This document shows positions 50,627 to 58,931 of a stretch of DNA of 62,053 nt, one piece after another (the stretch's first letter is position 1; the number at the start of each line of letters is the position of its first letter). The notes under the pieces were generated by a model. The model was not told the DNA's origin, ran no database searches, and saw only the letters and a list, made by a program, of their open reading frames with translations. The position numbers and the translations under genes are program-made. The DNA is from an uncultured Acidobacteriota bacterium (GTDB taxonomy: Bacteria; Acidobacteriota; Blastocatellia; Pyrinomonadales; Pyrinomonadaceae), in contig CALMPJ010000220.1 of the NCBI GenBank assembly GCA_937871585.1, positions 1 through 62,053 of the forward strand, written 5' to 3'.

Positions 50627-51403
50627 ATGGCATTTTCAAAATTGGAACTTACAGGCCGCACCTCCGTTGTGATCGGCGGAACCAGCGGGATCGGTCGTGC
50701 AATTGCTCACGGAATGGCTCAGGCCGGAGCCGACGTTGTTTGCACGTCTCGCAGACAAGATCAGGTCGAAGCCGCGGCCGCTGAGATCGAGGCGTTTGGC
50801 AAACGAACGCTCCGCGTCGCGTCTGATGTTTCCGACAAAGCCTCTCTCGAATCGCTACTAACTGCCTGCAAATCCGAATTCGGCAAGGTCGATATCCTCG
50901 TCAATTCCGCCGGCCGCACTAAACGTACTCCAACGCTCGAACTCGAACAGGAAGAATGGGACGCCATAATGGAAACCAATCTCTCCGGAACGCTCAGAGC
51001 CTGCCAAGTGTTTGGCCAGCATATGGTCGATAACGGTTATGGTCGTATCGTAAACATTGCTTCGCTATCAACATTCGTTGCACTTTACGAAGTTGCAGCT
51101 TACGCTGCCAGCAAGGCAGCGGTCGCCAGCCTAACCAAATCGCTCGCAGTTGAATGGGCGAAACGCGGCGTTAATGTGAACGCGATCGCTCCCGGAGTTT
51201 TCCGAACGGCACTCAATCAAAAGCTGCTCGACGAATCGCCTCGCGGAGCCGAGTTTCTGACGAGAACGCCAATGGGACGCTTTGGCCAAGTCGAAGAACT
51301 TGCCGGAGCCGCAGTCTTTTTGGCAAGCGAAGCAGCGAGCTTTGTCACCGGCGAAGTTCTCGTCGTTGACGGCGGATTTCTTGCAAGCGGCGTTAATCAA
51401 TGA
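50627..51403 (+). CDS. kduD: KduD-like short-chain dehydrogenase
   Basis: 258 residues, classical SDR. Cofactor loop VVIGGTSGIGRAIAHG, the NAG-like VNSAGRTKRTP, catalytic Ser in VNIASLSTF and the YxxxK pair in AAYAASKAAV are all present. The C-terminal VTGEVLVVDGGFLASGVNQ is typical. In this context it probably interconverts 2,5-diketo-3-deoxygluconate and 2-keto-3-deoxygluconate downstream of KduI. It is the first gene of a rightward operon under two candidate GntR operators and overlaps the next gene by 4 bases. Confidence 0.82.
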   Translation: MAFSKLELTGRTSVVIGGTSGIGRAIAHGMAQAGADVVCTSRRQDQVEAAAAEIEAFGKRTLRVASDVSDKASLESLLTACKSEFGKVDILVNSAGRTKRTPTLELEQEEWDAIMETNLSGTLRACQVFGQHMVDNGYGRIVNIASLSTFVALYEVAAYAASKAAVASLTKSLAVEWAKRGVNVNAIAPGVFRTALNQKLLDESPRGAEFLTRTPMGRFGQVEELAGAAVFLASEAASFVTGEVLVVDGGFLASGVNQ

Positions 51404-52518
51404 GCAAAGAGATCGAGATCAAAACCGAACGCCTAGTTCGCAGCATCGGCTCGACGTACGCCGGCGTAATGTTGAACGCTCAGCATAATTTCGCGTGGAT
51501 CACCGGCGGTGCAAATAACGCCATTGACACAAGTCGTGAGAATGGAGCGGCGACGATATTGATTACGAATCGCGGCAAACGCTACCTGATCGCCAACAAC
51601 ATCGAGATGCAGCGAATGCTTGATGAACAAGTCGATGCGTCACTGTTTAAGCCCTCAGAATTCCGATGGCAAGATGAAAAAGCAACGCCTGATCTCGTTC
51701 GCCAATTAGCTGGTGACCTCGCCGGAGGCCAAGTTATATCGGACATTCCGTTCACATCCGCGCCTGCTCTCGAATCAACGTTTTCATATTGCCGATTCGA
51801 ATTGACCAATGACGAACAATCCCGCTATCGCTCTCTTGGCAAGGATGCGGCCGATGCGATGGCGAAAACGATCAGACAACTTCAGCCGGGAAAGACCGAG
51901 AACGATATCGCCAATTCTATGCGGCATGAACTCGGCAAATTCGGCATTAATTCCGTGGTTACACTTGTCGCTGCCGACGATCGCATCGCAAAATATCGGC
52001 ATCCCGTTCCGACTGAGAACCGGTTCGACAAAACGCTTTTGCTCGTTACGTGTGCCAAACGTCACGGCTTGATCGCGAGTTTTAGTCGTATGGTCTCGAT
52101 CGGCGAACCAAGCGATGACCTGAAACGCCGAACGGAAGCTGCGGCGTTCGTAAACGCATCGCTTCAACACGCAACGAGAATAGCCGTGAATCCGGAAACC
52201 TTGAGTGCCGAACTTTACGCTGTGGCTGAACAAGCTTATGATCGGGCCGGTTTTCCCGGCGAGATCGACAAGCATCATCAAGGCGGAGCGGCCGGATATC
52301 GCACACGAGATTGGGTCGCACATCCGTCCGGCGGCGATCAGCTATTTCCGCAGCAAGGATTTGCGTGGAACCCTTCGATAACAGGAACTAAGGTCGAGGA
52401 CACGATCATTCGTAATGGAAACGAGATCGAGGTCATCACCAACAGCGCGGAATTTCCATTGATCGAATCCGTGATCGACGGACACACATATATTTCGCAT
52501 GGCATTTTAACCATATAA
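51400..52518 (+). CDS. M24 (Xaa-Pro peptidase fold) homologue lacking most metal ligands
   Basis: 372 residues. An N-terminal creatinase-like domain (about 1-140) and a pita-bread C-terminal domain (about 145-370) are recognisable (LQPGKTENDIANSMRHELG). Of the five metal ligands, the two Asp positions read LLVTCAKRHG and IASFSRM, the first Glu lies in WNPSIT as Asn, and only the His region (HHQGGAAGY) and the final Glu (KVEDTI) appear kept. Peptidase activity is therefore doubtful. It is translationally coupled to the SDR gene and precedes the transporter by 16 bases, so a role in uronate handling is likely. Confidence 0.75.
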   Translation: MSKEIEIKTERLVRSIGSTYAGVMLNAQHNFAWITGGANNAIDTSRENGAATILITNRGKRYLIANNIEMQRMLDEQVDASLFKPSEFRWQDEKATPDLVRQLAGDLAGGQVISDIPFTSAPALESTFSYCRFELTNDEQSRYRSLGKDAADAMAKTIRQLQPGKTENDIANSMRHELGKFGINSVVTLVAADDRIAKYRHPVPTENRFDKTLLLVTCAKRHGLIASFSRMVSIGEPSDDLKRRTEAAAFVNASLQHATRIAVNPETLSAELYAVAEQAYDRAGFPGEIDKHHQGGAAGYRTRDWVAHPSGGDQLFPQQGFAWNPSITGTKVEDTIIRNGNEIEVITNSAEFPLIESVIDGHTYISHGILTI

Positions 52519-52534
52519 ATAGGAGCAACAGACG

Positions 52535-54031
52535 ATGAACAACGACCAGGCAGACATTATCGAAAGCCAGAAAGAGCAGGACGACGGCGAATTTCTCGCG
52601 GCACCCGAAGAATCCGGCGGCAGCGCCGCAGGAGCCGTGATCGCGGGTGTCGGTGACGTAGTTCAACGCGTCGGACGCTATCGTTGGACGATCTGCGCGC
52701 TGCTGTTCTTCGCCTCGGCCGTTAACTATGTCGATCGACAAGTCATCGCGATCCTCAAGCCAACGCTTCAGGGCGAATTCGGCTGGACGGACATCGACTA
52801 CGGCTGGATCATCTTCGCGTTCTCGACTGCCTATGCTCTTGGCTTCATCTTTGCGGGCCGCTTTATGGACAAGGTCGGCACAAAGATAGGTTTCACTGTC
52901 GCGATCGTGCTTTGGAGCATCGGTGCATTGATGCACGCTTGGGCAGTCGGCGTTGGTGAGGTTGCGCTTCCGATCCTGACTCCGATCATCGATGGCCTGT
53001 TAGCGGCGATAAACGCGATCATCACACCGCTCGGCTTTGCTCCTTGGTCGATCGTGCTGTCCGTTTCCGTTGCCGGCTTCATCGTCGCAAGATTCGTACT
53101 TGGGCTTGGCGAATCGGGCAACTTCCCGGCTGCGATCAAAACTACTGCCGAATGGTTCCCTAAGAAAGAACGTGCACTCTCGACAGGTATCTTCAACGCC
53201 GGAACGAATGTCGGGGCTCTCGTTACACCGCTTGCCGTACCGATCTTGGTTGCCTATTGGGGCTGGTACGAAGCCTTTATCGTCACCGGTGCTCTCGGTT
53301 TCGTATGGCTCATATTCTGGCTCTGGCTTTACAAACGCCCTGAGGAACATCCTCGCGTTTCTGCCGAAGAACTAGCTTACATTCAAAGCGATCCGTCCGA
53401 TCCTGTGACCAAAGTGCCTTGGGGAAAACTCATCAGATATCGTCAAACGTGGGCGTTCGCTATCGGTAAATTCCTGACCGATCCGATCTGGTGGATCTAT
53501 CTTTTCTGGGTGCCCGATTTCCTACAGCGTCAACATGGCCTCGATCTCAAATCGTTCGGCCTGCCGATCGCCGTGATCTACATCATCGCAGACGTAGGCA
53601 GTGTCGGCGGCGGCTGGATCTCGTCGTGGCTCATCAAGAAGGGCTATTCCGTCAACCGTTCGCGCAAAACCGCGATGCTTGTTTGTGCCGTAGCCGTAAT
53701 TCCGATCGTGATCGCATCGTGGACATCGAGCCTATGGCTGAGCGTCATCCTGATCGGTATTGCCGCAGCAGCTCACCAAGGCTGGTCGGCCAATCTGTTT
53801 ACGCTAACCAGCGATACTTTCCCGAAACAAGCTGTCGGTTCCGTCGTCGGTATCGGCGGCATGATCGGAGCCATCGGCGGAATGGTCATCGCACCGCTCG
53901 TCGGCTACATACTGGCAAAAACCGGCAGCTATGTGCCGATCTTCATCATCGCGGCGTCGGCATATCTCATTGCCCTGCTGCTGATACATTTGCTTGCTCC
54001 AAAGCTTGAGCAGGCAAAGATCGAAGCATAA
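52535..54031 (+). CDS. MFS hexuronate-type transporter
   Basis: 498 residues, major facilitator of the anion:cation symporter group (ExuT-like). An unusual hydrophilic N-terminus of about 45 residues precedes twelve helices. Family marks are YVDRQVIAILKPTLQGEFGW after helix 1, GLGESGNFPAAIKTTAEWFP and GGWISSWLIKKGYSVNRSRK. An extra stretch of about 40 residues (around 125-170) lies between helices 3 and 4, absent in typical ExuT. It imports galacturonate or glucuronate with protons. It is the last gene of the rightward operon. Confidence 0.88.
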   Translation: MNNDQADIIESQKEQDDGEFLAAPEESGGSAAGAVIAGVGDVVQRVGRYRWTICALLFFASAVNYVDRQVIAILKPTLQGEFGWTDIDYGWIIFAFSTAYALGFIFAGRFMDKVGTKIGFTVAIVLWSIGALMHAWAVGVGEVALPILTPIIDGLLAAINAIITPLGFAPWSIVLSVSVAGFIVARFVLGLGESGNFPAAIKTTAEWFPKKERALSTGIFNAGTNVGALVTPLAVPILVAYWGWYEAFIVTGALGFVWLIFWLWLYKRPEEHPRVSAEELAYIQSDPSDPVTKVPWGKLIRYRQTWAFAIGKFLTDPIWWIYLFWVPDFLQRQHGLDLKSFGLPIAVIYIIADVGSVGGGWISSWLIKKGYSVNRSRKTAMLVCAVAVIPIVIASWTSSLWLSVILIGIAAAAHQGWSANLFTLTSDTFPKQAVGSVVGIGGMIGAIGGMVIAPLVGYILAKTGSYVPIFIIAASAYLIALLLIHLLAPKLEQAKIEA

Positions 54032-54057
54032 TGCTTACACTTTCCTCAATTTTTTTT

Positions 54058-54087
54058 GGGCCGTCCGACTTGGGCGGCATTTACTTT
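54058..54087 (+). terminator. Hairpin terminator after the transporter
   Basis: GCCGTCC pairs with GGGCGGC (one wobble) and the tail ATTTACTTTT follows. It overlaps the stop codon of the convergent GH43 gene. A run of eight T precedes the stem. Confidence 0.4.
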
Positions 54088-55700
54088 TCAACTCTAAACC
54101 AGTCGATATCGACGGTTCCGGCGTCGTTGAATTTGGCGGGACGTGTGTAGGCGAAGCCGATCTTGGCTCCTATCCAACGGCCTTCGCGGGCCTTGAATGG
54201 CGAACCGATCGAAGCGAAATTCGTGCCGTCGATGCTGTATTTTAACTGAACAACTGCTCCGGCCTTGACCTCGGCACGCAGATAGAATTCGGTACCAGCC
54301 AGTGAGTTGGCAGGAGATTCGACCTCGGCGGCTCCTTTGTCAGCGCCCACTGCGGTCGCTTGAGTGACGAACAATTTGCCGCCTTTGTTCGTGAGAACGA
54401 GTGCGGAATAGTCCATTCCCATCACGACAAAGTAGAACCGTTCGCCTTCGAATCGCGGTTTGATCGACAGCTTTGCAGTCGCGGTAAATTCATCCGCAGG
54501 CGTCTTCTGCACGAGCAGATTCGACAGGTCCCAAAGGTTCTTGTAGCCTTCGGGCAATTGAACGGAGTTCATTCTCATAACGCCGCGAGTCGGGAATGGG
54601 AATGCCCATTCGGGCTTCGAGTTGCCGTGCCACTGCCATTGCAGGCCGAGCGAGCTGGCATTGAATTCGTCGCTGTCCGGCGGCGTTGTTATGGGAAAGG
54701 TACCGAGGTTCGGCTTCTTGAACGTCATCACAGGCTCGCCAGTTCCGTCGCCATCTTTGTCGATGCCCATGACCGGAAAGCCGTTCTTCCAAACGGTCGG
54801 CTGCAAGTGGACGACTCGTCCATAAGGCCCTTTGTCCTGAAAATGCAGGAACCACCATTCGCCGTTCGGTGTATCGACAAGGCCGCCTTGGTGCGGACCA
54901 TTGACTGTGGTCGATCCCTGAGCAAGCGAAACGTGACGCTCGTACGGGCCGTAGATGTTCTTCGATCTGAGGGCAAGCTGCCAGCCGGTCGGCACACCGC
55001 CGGCAGGAGCGAAGATGTAATAGTAGCCGTCTTTTTTGTAGAATTTCGGCCCTTCGATCGTATTGTCGGTATTATCGTGGCCGTCATAGACCATCACGCC
55101 GTCGTCGAGCAGTTTCGTGCCGTCGGGCGACATTTTGTTTACGACAAGAACGGTTTTGATGCCCGCACGTGAGCCTGCAAAAGCGTGAACGAGATACGCG
55201 TTTCCGTCTTCGTCCCACAAAGGACAAGGATCGATCCAGCCTTTGGCTTCCTTTACGAGCAGAGGTTTCGACCATTCGCCGGCCGGATCTTTGGTCTTCG
55301 TCATAAAGATGCCGAAGTCAGGATCGCCGTAGTAGATGTAGTATTCGCCCTTGTGAAATCGGATCGCAGGAGCCCAAACGCCGCCGCCGTGCTGCGGTTT
55401 CGCGAAGACTTCGCGAGGTTCGAGTTCGCGAATAGCGTGATTGATCAGCCGCCAGTTAATGAGGTCTTTCGAATGCAGGATCGGAAGTCCAGGAATCGAC
55501 GCAAAACTCGACGCCGTCATGTAAAAATCCGATCCGACGCGGACAACATCAGGATCGGAATAGTCGGCATTGATGACCGGATTCTTGTATGTGCCATCGC
55601 CATTGTCCGCGACCCAAACCTTTGAGACCTGGGCAGTTGCGGCAGCCGCAAACAAAAGAACGACGAGAACTAACCACCGAAGGTCAATTTGTCTTTCCAT
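54081..55700 (-). CDS. Secreted glycoside hydrolase family 43 protein
   Basis: 539 residues. A signal peptide (MERQIDLRWLVLVVLLF...TAQ) is followed by a five-bladed GH43 propeller (about 30-340) with the base Asp in NADYSDPDVVRVGSDFYM, the middle Asp in GWIDPCPLWDEDG and the acid Glu in TIEGPKFYKKDGYYY. A C-terminal lectin-like beta-sandwich (about 350-539) may bind polysaccharide. It would act on arabinan, xylan or galactan side chains of pectin. I chose the ATG at 55700; it overlaps the GntR gene's end by 17 bases, so the two are co-transcribed. Confidence 0.88.
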   Translation of the reverse strand: MERQIDLRWLVLVVLLFAAAATAQVSKVWVADNGDGTYKNPVINADYSDPDVVRVGSDFYMTASSFASIPGLPILHSKDLINWRLINHAIRELEPREVFAKPQHGGGVWAPAIRFHKGEYYIYYGDPDFGIFMTKTKDPAGEWSKPLLVKEAKGWIDPCPLWDEDGNAYLVHAFAGSRAGIKTVLVVNKMSPDGTKLLDDGVMVYDGHDNTDNTIEGPKFYKKDGYYYIFAPAGGVPTGWQLALRSKNIYGPYERHVSLAQGSTTVNGPHQGGLVDTPNGEWWFLHFQDKGPYGRVVHLQPTVWKNGFPVMGIDKDGDGTGEPVMTFKKPNLGTFPITTPPDSDEFNASSLGLQWQWHGNSKPEWAFPFPTRGVMRMNSVQLPEGYKNLWDLSNLLVQKTPADEFTATAKLSIKPRFEGERFYFVVMGMDYSALVLTNKGGKLFVTQATAVGADKGAAEVESPANSLAGTEFYLRAEVKAGAVVQLKYSIDGTNFASIGSPFKAREGRWIGAKIGFAYTRPAKFNDAGTVDIDWFRVEK

Positions 55701-56442
55701 TAGATTCGGCGGCCTCTTGAGCTTCGCGACGCTGAGCTTTTTGAGTTTCAACCAGATGGTCGTGCATCGCGTTTCGGGCAGCTGAAGGATCGCGTTCGCG
55801 CATCGCACGATAGATATTGTGGTGCTGTTCGGCTGACTCTTTGAGATCCAATGCTCGATGAACCGTCTTACTGCGGCTGTCGAACAAGATCGTAGCGACC
55901 ATGTTCATTAGACTGGTCAGAATGCGATTGTTCGACGCCGCGGCGATCGTTTGGTGAAACCGCATATCGTGAACAAGGTAATCCTCAGGGTCTGCGAGCG
56001 ACGCGTACATGCCCGTGATCTCTTCGGCCATCAAGGTCATCTGCTCGCTCGTTGCACGCTCAGCGGCGAGTCCGGCGATGCTCATTTCTAACGCAAGCCG
56101 TGCCTCGAACATCTCATCGGTCGTAAAACCGTGAAGAGCCGACAGCATCTTGAGAGCACTGCCATCGAGCGTGGGCGATTCGTCAGCAGCAGCGACGAAT
56201 GTTCCCGCACCTTGTTTCGACTGAAGAATACCGACCGTCGAGAGCGAGCGAATTCCCGCACGCAGCGTCGGACGGCTGACACCGAGCAGTTTTGCGAGGT
56301 CGCGTTCCGGCGGCAAACGGTCGCCTGCCGCAAGTTCGCCGCTGTGGATCATGTCGCGAAGACGCACGACTACTTCTTCAGCGGTCGTGCCGTTCTTTTC
56401 GGCATTGAGATTCTTAAAAACGGCTGGTGTCTTTCGCGGCAT
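55684..56442 (-). CDS. GntR-family (FadR subfamily) regulator
   Basis: 252 residues. The winged helix (about 18-88) contains GELAAGDRLPPERDLAKLLG and SRPTLRAGIRSL. The all-helical FCD effector domain (about 105-235) includes FEARLALEMSIAGLAAERA and the metal-site DMRFHQTIAAASNN. Uronate regulators UxuR/ExuR belong here. It is probably the repressor for the palindromes at 50445 and 50601, relieved by a uronate. Its gene lies inside the pectinolytic operon, 62 bases after the cupin gene. Confidence 0.9.
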   Translation of the reverse strand: MPRKTPAVFKNLNAEKNGTTAEEVVVRLRDMIHSGELAAGDRLPPERDLAKLLGVSRPTLRAGIRSLSTVGILQSKQGAGTFVAAADESPTLDGSALKMLSALHGFTTDEMFEARLALEMSIAGLAAERATSEQMTLMAEEITGMYASLADPEDYLVHDMRFHQTIAAASNNRILTSLMNMVATILFDSRSKTVHRALDLKESAEQHHNIYRAMRERDPSAARNAMHDHLVETQKAQRREAQEAAESNGKTN

Positions 56443-56504
56443 TGTCCTTTATTTATGGTTATTTTAACTCAATCGGAACGCATTGTCGAAGCAATTTGCA
56501 AGAG

Positions 56505-57008
56505 CTACTTGCCCGGCTGTTTGTCGGCAAATATCTTGATCAAGATCATCGAAAAGCCCTTTCCGGTCACCGTTCGCTGATGCCGAGTTCCGCGCGGAAC
56601 AAAAATCAGGTCGCCTTTCTTGATCTCGACCTTATCGCCGCCGGTGGCCTCTTTTGCACGCCATTCGCCGGGAGAGATCTCGTTTGGCGAAACAAGCGTT
56701 CCGCCGAGCATCAGCGTCGCTTTGCCGCTAAGGACGTAATAGATATCGTCCGAACCGTCGTGAACCTCGTTCAGATCGCCTTCGCGTTTGCTGTCATGAA
56801 AAACGGCAACGCGCGTTTGTTCACCGGCGGCCGCAACAACGTCTTCGTTAGTATTGCCCGGCTTTGCTTTCAACGCCGATTCGATGTCGGAAACCTGCTG
56901 CTTCGTCTTTACAACGTAAGGCCGCTTTGCCGTCGACGGCTGTCGAGCCTGTGAAAAAGCTGCCGCAGAAGCAGCCAAAACAAAGAGTACCGTCAGTAGA
57001 TATTTCAT
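56505..57008 (-). CDS. Exported cupin protein
   Basis: 167 residues. A signal peptide (KYLLTVLFVLAASAAAFSQ) is followed by a single cupin barrel (about 70-160) with metal-site-like residues in HDGSDDIYYVLSGKATLML and IFVPRGTRHQRT. It may bind or isomerise a sugar fragment in the periplasm; no specific function is recognised. It sits 3 bases from the GH105 stop within the pectin operon, so involvement in oligogalacturonide processing is inferred only. Confidence 0.8.
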   Translation of the reverse strand: MKYLLTVLFVLAASAAAFSQARQPSTAKRPYVVKTKQQVSDIESALKAKPGNTNEDVVAAAGEQTRVAVFHDSKREGDLNEVHDGSDDIYYVLSGKATLMLGGTLVSPNEISPGEWRAKEATGGDKVEIKKGDLIFVPRGTRHQRTVTGKGFSMILIKIFADKQPGK

Positions 57009-57011
57009 ATT

Positions 57012-58925
57012 CTATTTTCCTTTCGTCTGTGCGAGCAACCATTTTGCGAGGTCGCGAGACGCAGTAAAGTTCTGAAACTCCGCCGGCAAACGTCGGCCGT
57101 CAACATATTCGTTGTATAGCCACGGATCGCCGATCACGTAAACCATTCCCTTACCATGTTTAGATATCGCCATCAGATGGTCGCCATTTACGGTCAGAAC
57201 AGACTTTGCCTTACCGGAAAGTGTCAGGGTCGAAACCTCTTTGACGAAGATCTTTTTGGTGTTCGCAAAGATCGGATTGCCGGCAGGAATGTCGACGCCG
57301 CCCATTTGGTGGTTGTTCGCCGGGACGACCTCGTATTTGCGATCCTTGTTGAACTTGATACCGAATGCTTCACTCAAAGTGTTGAACTTATCGAGTTCCG
57401 CATTCTGACCGTCGTTGCCCATCAGCACGAGAACGCCGCCTTTTTTCACCCAATCGGCGATCGCCTTGACATGTCGCGGCTCAACAAAATTCGGATTTGC
57501 GGTCTCTTTTGCGGTGTCAGGATCGACCATGATGTAAACGCTCGCGTTGGCAAGCGAAGCCGCCGTAGGCTCAGCACTAAGTTCCGAAAGACGAGCTCCC
57601 ATCGAGCGAAATGCTCCGCCCCAGAACATGAATCCGGCGTCGGGACGCTCGTTCCACTTGTAGTGCCAGACCTCGTCGCCCTTAAAATTCTTGCTCGGAC
57701 GGATCTCGTGATTGAAGTAGTCGTCGAGGACCACATTCTTGCCGCGACCGCTCCAGCCGCGTTCATACGCCTCCATTTCAAGAGCCGCACGTATAGCAGG
57801 GCCGAGTCCTTTTGCATCATTCGTTCGCAACTTCTCCGACATATAATAGTCAAACGAACCATCGCGATACGGATTGCCGCCGAGGCCTGAGACCGACACC
57901 GTTCCTTCCCAATCGGTGTTGCCATCGGCATTGGTCTTGATGAACTCTTTCTTGATGCCGTTCCAGCCGCTGACGGCGACCTTCATATACTTCTCCGGCA
58001 GCCAGCCCTCGCGAACGCCGCGTGCGATCGCATAAACGAACATCGCCGAAGCCGACGATTCGATGTAATTCGGCTTGCGATCCGGAAGGTCGATGATGTC
58101 GTACCAAACGCCCGTCTTCTTGTCCTGATATTTTTCGATAGCTGCGGCCTCGCGTTCGAGAATTGCGATCAGTTCGCCGCGACGCGGATGGTTCTTTGGA
58201 AAATATTCGAGCGTGTCGACCAATCCCATTGCGTACCAGCCCATCGCTCGCCCCCAAACGTGCGGCGACATTCCTGTCGTTTTGTCCGCCCATCGCTGCT
58301 GCTTCGATTCGTCCCAACCGTGATAGAGCAAGCCGGTTTTTGGGTCGCGGCTGTGCTTTTCCATCCAGACGAATTGGTTCGCAATGTCTTCCCAATTATT
58401 CTCGGCAAAAACCTGCGAATATTCGGCATAGAACGGCTGGCCCATATAAAGCCCGTCGAGCCACATCTGGAAAGGGTAGATCTTCTTATGCCAGAAACCG
58501 CCTTCGTTCGTTCGCGGGGGTGTCTTGAGCTGCGCGCGGAAAACCTTGACCATCTTTCGATACTTATCGTTCCCGGTCGCACGGTACATGATCATCATCG
58601 CCAATGCGGGCGTGACGTGATCGATGTTGTATTCCTCGAGGTGATAATCCTTATGATTGCCCTTTTCATCGATCCAATGGTCCATACCTTTTTGGATGTG
58701 TTGGTAATACTTCACATCGCCGGTCGTCTGCCACATCGCGTCGATAGCTTTGAGTATGACGCCTTGTTCGTAGTTCCACTTCGGCGGAATTCCCGGTTGA
58801 TTGCGAGCATCGACCCAGATTCGCTTCATTGCCGTATCGGCAAGTTTCTCGGAAAGCGGCGCGTTTTGAGCAAACGTCGCAAGGCTAAAGGTCAGAACAA
58901 ATAACAACAATAGGGCGTTTTTCAT
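57012..58925 (-). CDS. GH105 unsaturated rhamnogalacturonyl hydrolase with extra C-terminal domain
   Basis: 637 residues. A signal peptide (about 1-19) precedes an (alpha/alpha)6 barrel (about 25-390) with the GH105 hallmark FQMWLDGLYMGQPFYAEY, which carries the catalytic Asp, and HVWGRAMGWYAMGLVDTL. It removes the 4,5-unsaturated galacturonate left by lyases. Residues about 430-635 form a separate alpha/beta, glutamine-amidotransferase/DUF4350-like domain (VKKGGVLVLMGNDGQNAEL; GKGMVYVIGDPWLYNEY). It is 6 bases from the esterase gene. Its product feeds the KduI/KduD route. Confidence 0.9.
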   Translation of the reverse strand: MKNALLLLFVLTFSLATFAQNAPLSEKLADTAMKRIWVDARNQPGIPPKWNYEQGVILKAIDAMWQTTGDVKYYQHIQKGMDHWIDEKGNHKDYHLEEYNIDHVTPALAMMIMYRATGNDKYRKMVKVFRAQLKTPPRTNEGGFWHKKIYPFQMWLDGLYMGQPFYAEYSQVFAENNWEDIANQFVWMEKHSRDPKTGLLYHGWDESKQQRWADKTTGMSPHVWGRAMGWYAMGLVDTLEYFPKNHPRRGELIAILEREAAAIEKYQDKKTGVWYDIIDLPDRKPNYIESSASAMFVYAIARGVREGWLPEKYMKVAVSGWNGIKKEFIKTNADGNTDWEGTVSVSGLGGNPYRDGSFDYYMSEKLRTNDAKGLGPAIRAALEMEAYERGWSGRGKNVVLDDYFNHEIRPSKNFKGDEVWHYKWNERPDAGFMFWGGAFRSMGARLSELSAEPTAASLANASVYIMVDPDTAKETANPNFVEPRHVKAIADWVKKGGVLVLMGNDGQNAELDKFNTLSEAFGIKFNKDRKYEVVPANNHQMGGVDIPAGNPIFANTKKIFVKEVSTLTLSGKAKSVLTVNGDHLMAISKHGKGMVYVIGDPWLYNEYVDGRRLPAEFQNFTASRDLAKWLLAQTKGK

Positions 58926-58931
58926 AAGGCT

